Below are positions 60,441 through 64,000 of a stretch of DNA of 64,000 nucleotides, piece after piece; the first letter of the stretch is position 1, and every line of letters begins with the position of its first letter. Source of the stretch: Luidia sarsii (lineage: Eukaryota > Echinodermata > Asteroidea > Paxillosida > Luidiidae). The position numbers and the translations under genes were made by a program. The DNA lies in NCBI GenBank assembly GCA_949987565.1, contig OX465114.1, forward strand, positions 1,302,001 to 1,366,000. Reading direction: 5' to 3'. The notes beneath the pieces are model-generated. The model did no database searches. It saw only the letters and a program-made list of their open reading frames with translations, and was not told the origin of the DNA.

Positions 60441-62490
60441 TGACTTATTTTGGTCACTTTTATGAAATTAAACGATGTACACTCAACGTAACGCAACATC
60501 TAGGATGCATACGAGTTATCTAGACTTAAAACTAGCAAAAACTGTTGTGGAATTTTCGGGTACACTGTCAGGTATAGGGTTACAGCTATTGCCTAGGTAG
60601 GTAGGACCTATGCCCAGATATACAGCGTAACGGAATTCATGTTAAGATGAACGATTGGATAGCAGAGCTATTATAAACTTTACAAAGATGGTCGGGTATC
60701 CAAACAATCCTATGGTCAAGCGCTAGACAACTAGACACCGGTGGTGAATGTAAACATGTGAATGGGTAAGGTGTCGAGACGAGACAACCATGTACAGATG
60801 TGTACGAAGGGCACGAGACCACATGAGGGTATGGGTTTCAAATTAAGCGGGTTGTTTTACTGAACCCTACCGCGTCGTACCACCTCGGACCTTTCCGTCC
60901 AAGAATGTGCGGTATCTTTACCCACCGCACGCTCGCTACCCCGGGCGCTTAAACGTATCCAGTTTCCCAAGCCCACAGGTAAGGGCGATCTCCGGGCCTG
61001 ATTCAATACTGTTGCAAGTCCCACCATAATATTCAGACCATGGTCAGACGACCGCGTTTCATCTGTTCTATAAAAAAAACCTTTTCACACGAGGCTGAAA
61101 AAACTCGCAAGGCTTGAGAAAATGCATGAGTTATCTTACAAAGGTGCCACCGTGTGAAAGGTTACCAATGCTTGAGAGTGACAGACGTCCCTGGTGAACC
61201 CTTGAGAGATTTTGTCTTAGGTCTGGACCTCCGACAAATCTTCCGCTAGCGGAGGATTTCTCACAGGACCCTTGACAATCGATCGTGTGAAAGGAGGAAC
61301 TGTTTATTGTACGACGTCCCATGCTGTACGCTAAATTCTCTCTCATGCCTTGTGAGTTTTTTCAGCGTCGTCTAAGAGAAAAGGGCTTACGGTTTCATAA
61401 ACTAAAAAAGGGAAAGATAGTCTGAGAAATGAAAGCTACTGAGGAAATCTAAGTTCGTGTAAGTTTACTACATCGATAAAGGAAACAAATGATCAGTCTA
61501 GTGAATAAATTGAAGCAGATCTTTACCCTCTACAAAAGTCTATAGTCCACAAGACACTTGAAATATTTACTTTTCTCGATGACTTTCGAGGTAAACTCTA
61601 AAAAAAAAAATGCGACATGAAACAGCCGTTGCGTGGAGCCAGGCGGCAGGGCCAGATGATATCAAAATTGTGCGGCTTTTTCATGATTTCTTTTGCAGGG
61701 TAATGCGCCGAGGCTTGGTAAGCGTCAACAATGGATTTTCCATACTAGCCCCGGGCAATGTTTGTCAAGTGAAACGCATAGCACAGGAGCTAACGAAAAC
61801 CATACTGGGCTGTAAACAGAGACAGCCACGGAGAGAAAGCGAACGGGCGCGTTAAAATATACAAGTACACGTTTTATCTATTACCAAGAGGCGGGAGTCG
61901 GTATTGGGAATGAAGAGCAATTTAGAGCCGACACATGGATTATTTTCCTTGCTTGTGATTCACTCAACTTATTTGAAATGTATATAGTAACCGTACTGGA
62001 GCCGCAAATACTTTAATCAATTATTTTGATGTAATGGTTGTTGTATTATTGGCTCTCCTCAATCATGAATTTGAGCCAGGCATGGCATTTCAGCATACGC
62101 TGTTTTGCTAATGTGTACGACATCACATTAGGGTTGGATTGGTGGACAGCGTGGCTCCAGAGAGCTATTACAGACAACCATTGAACAATACCGAACAGCA
62201 ATCTTATCTTACTGCGTGCACGACACGTACGACCGTCAAAACACCTCGTTTATTCCATAAAATGCATGGATACATTTCCCGTCACTGTAGTTCACATAGA
62301 ACCAGTAAAGAAACATGACATCAGTTATGGTCGGCCATGGATATCATCAACAAAACACTCCACCATCGATTGGGGCATATATGTAAGCGCATATGGCATT
62401 TTAGGGAGAGGAAAACAAACATTTCCCATGACGTAGTAACAGCGCCCTCATCAACATGATTTTAGTTCACTAAAAACGCTTAAATATATA
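60440..62490. other. Intergenic, no gene recognised
   Basis: Short inverted words such as ctccgacaaatcttccgc / gcggagga occur near 61230-61260. An open frame at 61610-61855 has no recognisable domain. Confidence 0.45.
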
Positions 62491-62600
62491 CAAAAATGTT
62501 GCAAACTGCCCACTGACTAAAATGACCTGCAATACATACATCTCAAAAGTTAGAGGGCCTGACGTTTCGATCCTAGCAGGATCCTTTCTCAAAAGCGAAG
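62490..62600 (-). repeat. Foldback F1 single motif with tail
   Basis: Tail complement gcccactgactaaaatgacc and motif ggcctgacgtttcgatccta, ending at ctttctcaaa. Confidence 0.8.
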
Positions 62601-62879
62601 TGCTATGTACTCTTAGTTCTATAAGTATACAACGGGGTGATGCTTTCTGTTGCAAGGTTTCATGATGTTTGGTTTCAACTATTGTTTGAGGTCGAACTAA
62701 CGAGATGGTCTAAACAAGGTGGTATATAAATAGAGGTATGTTTGCACAAATGCGATAGTATAGTATGATTGCAGTACAATGCATAGTTTTACCAATCATA
62801 GACAATACACCAAATAGTTCCACTAGTACACATTAAAGTACATGGTATATCAGGCTATTCATGGTTAAGGAAAATAATA

Positions 62880-63015
62880 AATATTTGCGGTGACTCAAAG
62901 TGCATTATCTGGTTTTAGTGTTTGCGTGATTCTGCCACGACCCATGGTAGACACAAATGACTCAATGTTTCGGAAAAGTATACTCTATCCGTTGCTAGGA
63001 GACTGACGTCAGAAA
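62880..63015 (-). repeat. Strongly diverged cassette repeat
   Basis: Order of parts preserved: gcggtgac, a decayed hairpin (gattctgccacgaccc), actcaatgtttcgg, agtatactctatccgttgct and aggagactgac. Confidence 0.65.
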
Positions 63016-63019
63016 AAAA

Positions 63020-63560
63020 AGTCGACATTGTTGGCCTTTTGTGTCAAGCCGGGGTATTAGCCCGATTTGAACCAATAGATTGGGTAGTTACGGGTTGGAA
63101 CTTTGAGGCGGCACGTATTGGCCACGCAGTCTGGATATATACTCGTGTGGAGTGGGTGCTCAACGGTCGGGTCAGAGTTCAAGTGCTGACAAAAGGCTGG
63201 GCATGAGAGCGCGTGTTTGCAAAGAGATGTAACGAAAGGGGGAAAACATGTTTACAGAAGTGATCAAGGGATCTATCGGATGAAGGGTTATCCGCCAACC
63301 CCAAAACTGTCTACGTGCAAGATACTCACGGAGTTGGCTGTTTATATATATATATAAAAAAATCGGCCATGTTTGTCTAATGTATCGTTGGGTTTTCATG
63401 AAATGTACACACGTTCGCCCATTACTTGTACACAAAAAATGTCGTTTGCTTTTCAGAAAAAAGGGGCATATGTTTGCCTGCTATTTGTAATTGTAATGTA
63501 GCCATGCAGTGGTGGCGTTGGGTTTTCAAGCAATTCCATCTCGGATACAATTAAGGCTAA
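63020..63560. other. Intergenic, nothing recognised
   Basis: No coding or repeat signal identified. Confidence 0.45.
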
Positions 63561-63564
63561 TTGC

Positions 63565-63735
63565 ATGGTGGGTGAAAAAATACATACAGGAGGGTTTAGT
63601 GCAGGTGTAGGCCTATAGCCTAGGTCTCTTTAGAAGAGGAATGGTTCTGAAAAAGAACCTGAGTGATTACTCAGTTATTGCTCAGGATCATTTCAGAACC
63701 ACACCTCTTCTGTCACCACAAACCCTCCTATATAC
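63565..63735. repeat. Cassette foldback: two facing hairpin copies
   Basis: ggttctgaaaaagaacc at 63643-63659 (one extra loop base) faces a copy at about 63685-63702 (atcatttcagaacc). Head-unit remnants flank it on both sides. Confidence 0.75.
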
Positions 63736-64000
63736 AATTGTCTGTTGTTGTTTTTTCATTACGATGAGGAAATTTGTATTATGGACGTTTAAAATAATGT
63801 ACAACCCAAATGTCCTAAATTATAAGGACTGAAATGTTTATTTCAAGACTTAATTAGACCATTTTCTCGTTTCATGATAAGAAAATACCCCCTTGAAGTT
63901 GAAGTGGAGACAGGTCCAGAGACCTCCACGGCTGTCACCTGCTACGCTTTACACACGCTTCGATTACACAGTGCACACAATGGTGATTGTGCGCACATGA

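Overview
The window is animal nuclear DNA: spliced genes with GT-AG introns, one apparent minor-class AT-AC intron, several tRNA-derived SINE families, many short inverted-repeat DNA transposons and long minisatellites, and no prokaryotic gene organisation. The protein matches and the repeat-rich intron-heavy layout fit a marine invertebrate, probably a deuterostome such as an echinoderm; that placement is inference.

Three protein-coding genes can be assembled exon by exon, with every junction phase agreeing. (1) TRAPPC10, a TRAPPII vesicle-tethering subunit, runs on the minus strand from the start codon at 22186 to the window edge: 17 exons, 982 codons, with the C-terminal exons lying beyond position 1. 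Intron 11 carries U12-type AT-AC signals. (2) An SLC16/monocarboxylate-transporter-like gene runs on the plus strand, 26643-33567: four exons, 430 residues, divergent from TRAPPC10. (3) WDCP (WD repeat and coiled-coil-containing protein) runs on the minus strand, 47350-34995: 13 exons, 584 residues as read. It converges on the transporter, and its predicted C-terminus is short compared with human WDCP. The three functions (Golgi tethering, plasma-membrane transport, a poorly characterised WD protein) give no sign of a shared pathway.

The rest is mostly mobile and tandem DNA. Recurrent families are: a tRNA-like SINE whose 75-bp head module (Pol III box A) is tandemly multiplied at many loci; a tRNA-Ser(AGA)-like SINE whose tail has become a 17-copy minisatellite; a foldback family with a stem followed by GAAACGTC; a family carrying a hairpin identical to the histone mRNA 3' stem-loop consensus, with compensatory stem variants; and several MITE families with clear TIRs and target-site duplications (TTAA, 9-bp, TCT). 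Introns hold large arrays: 58 bp x16 derived from a TRAPPC10 splice acceptor, about 107 bp x17, 17 bp x72 and 68 bp x16. A 1.1-kb palindromic transposon sits in WDCP intron 1.

From about 47.5 kb to the end I recognise no gene. That part holds repeats, a tandem array of about 122-bp units (50.2-51.1 kb), an X-box-like site and one G+C-rich island.
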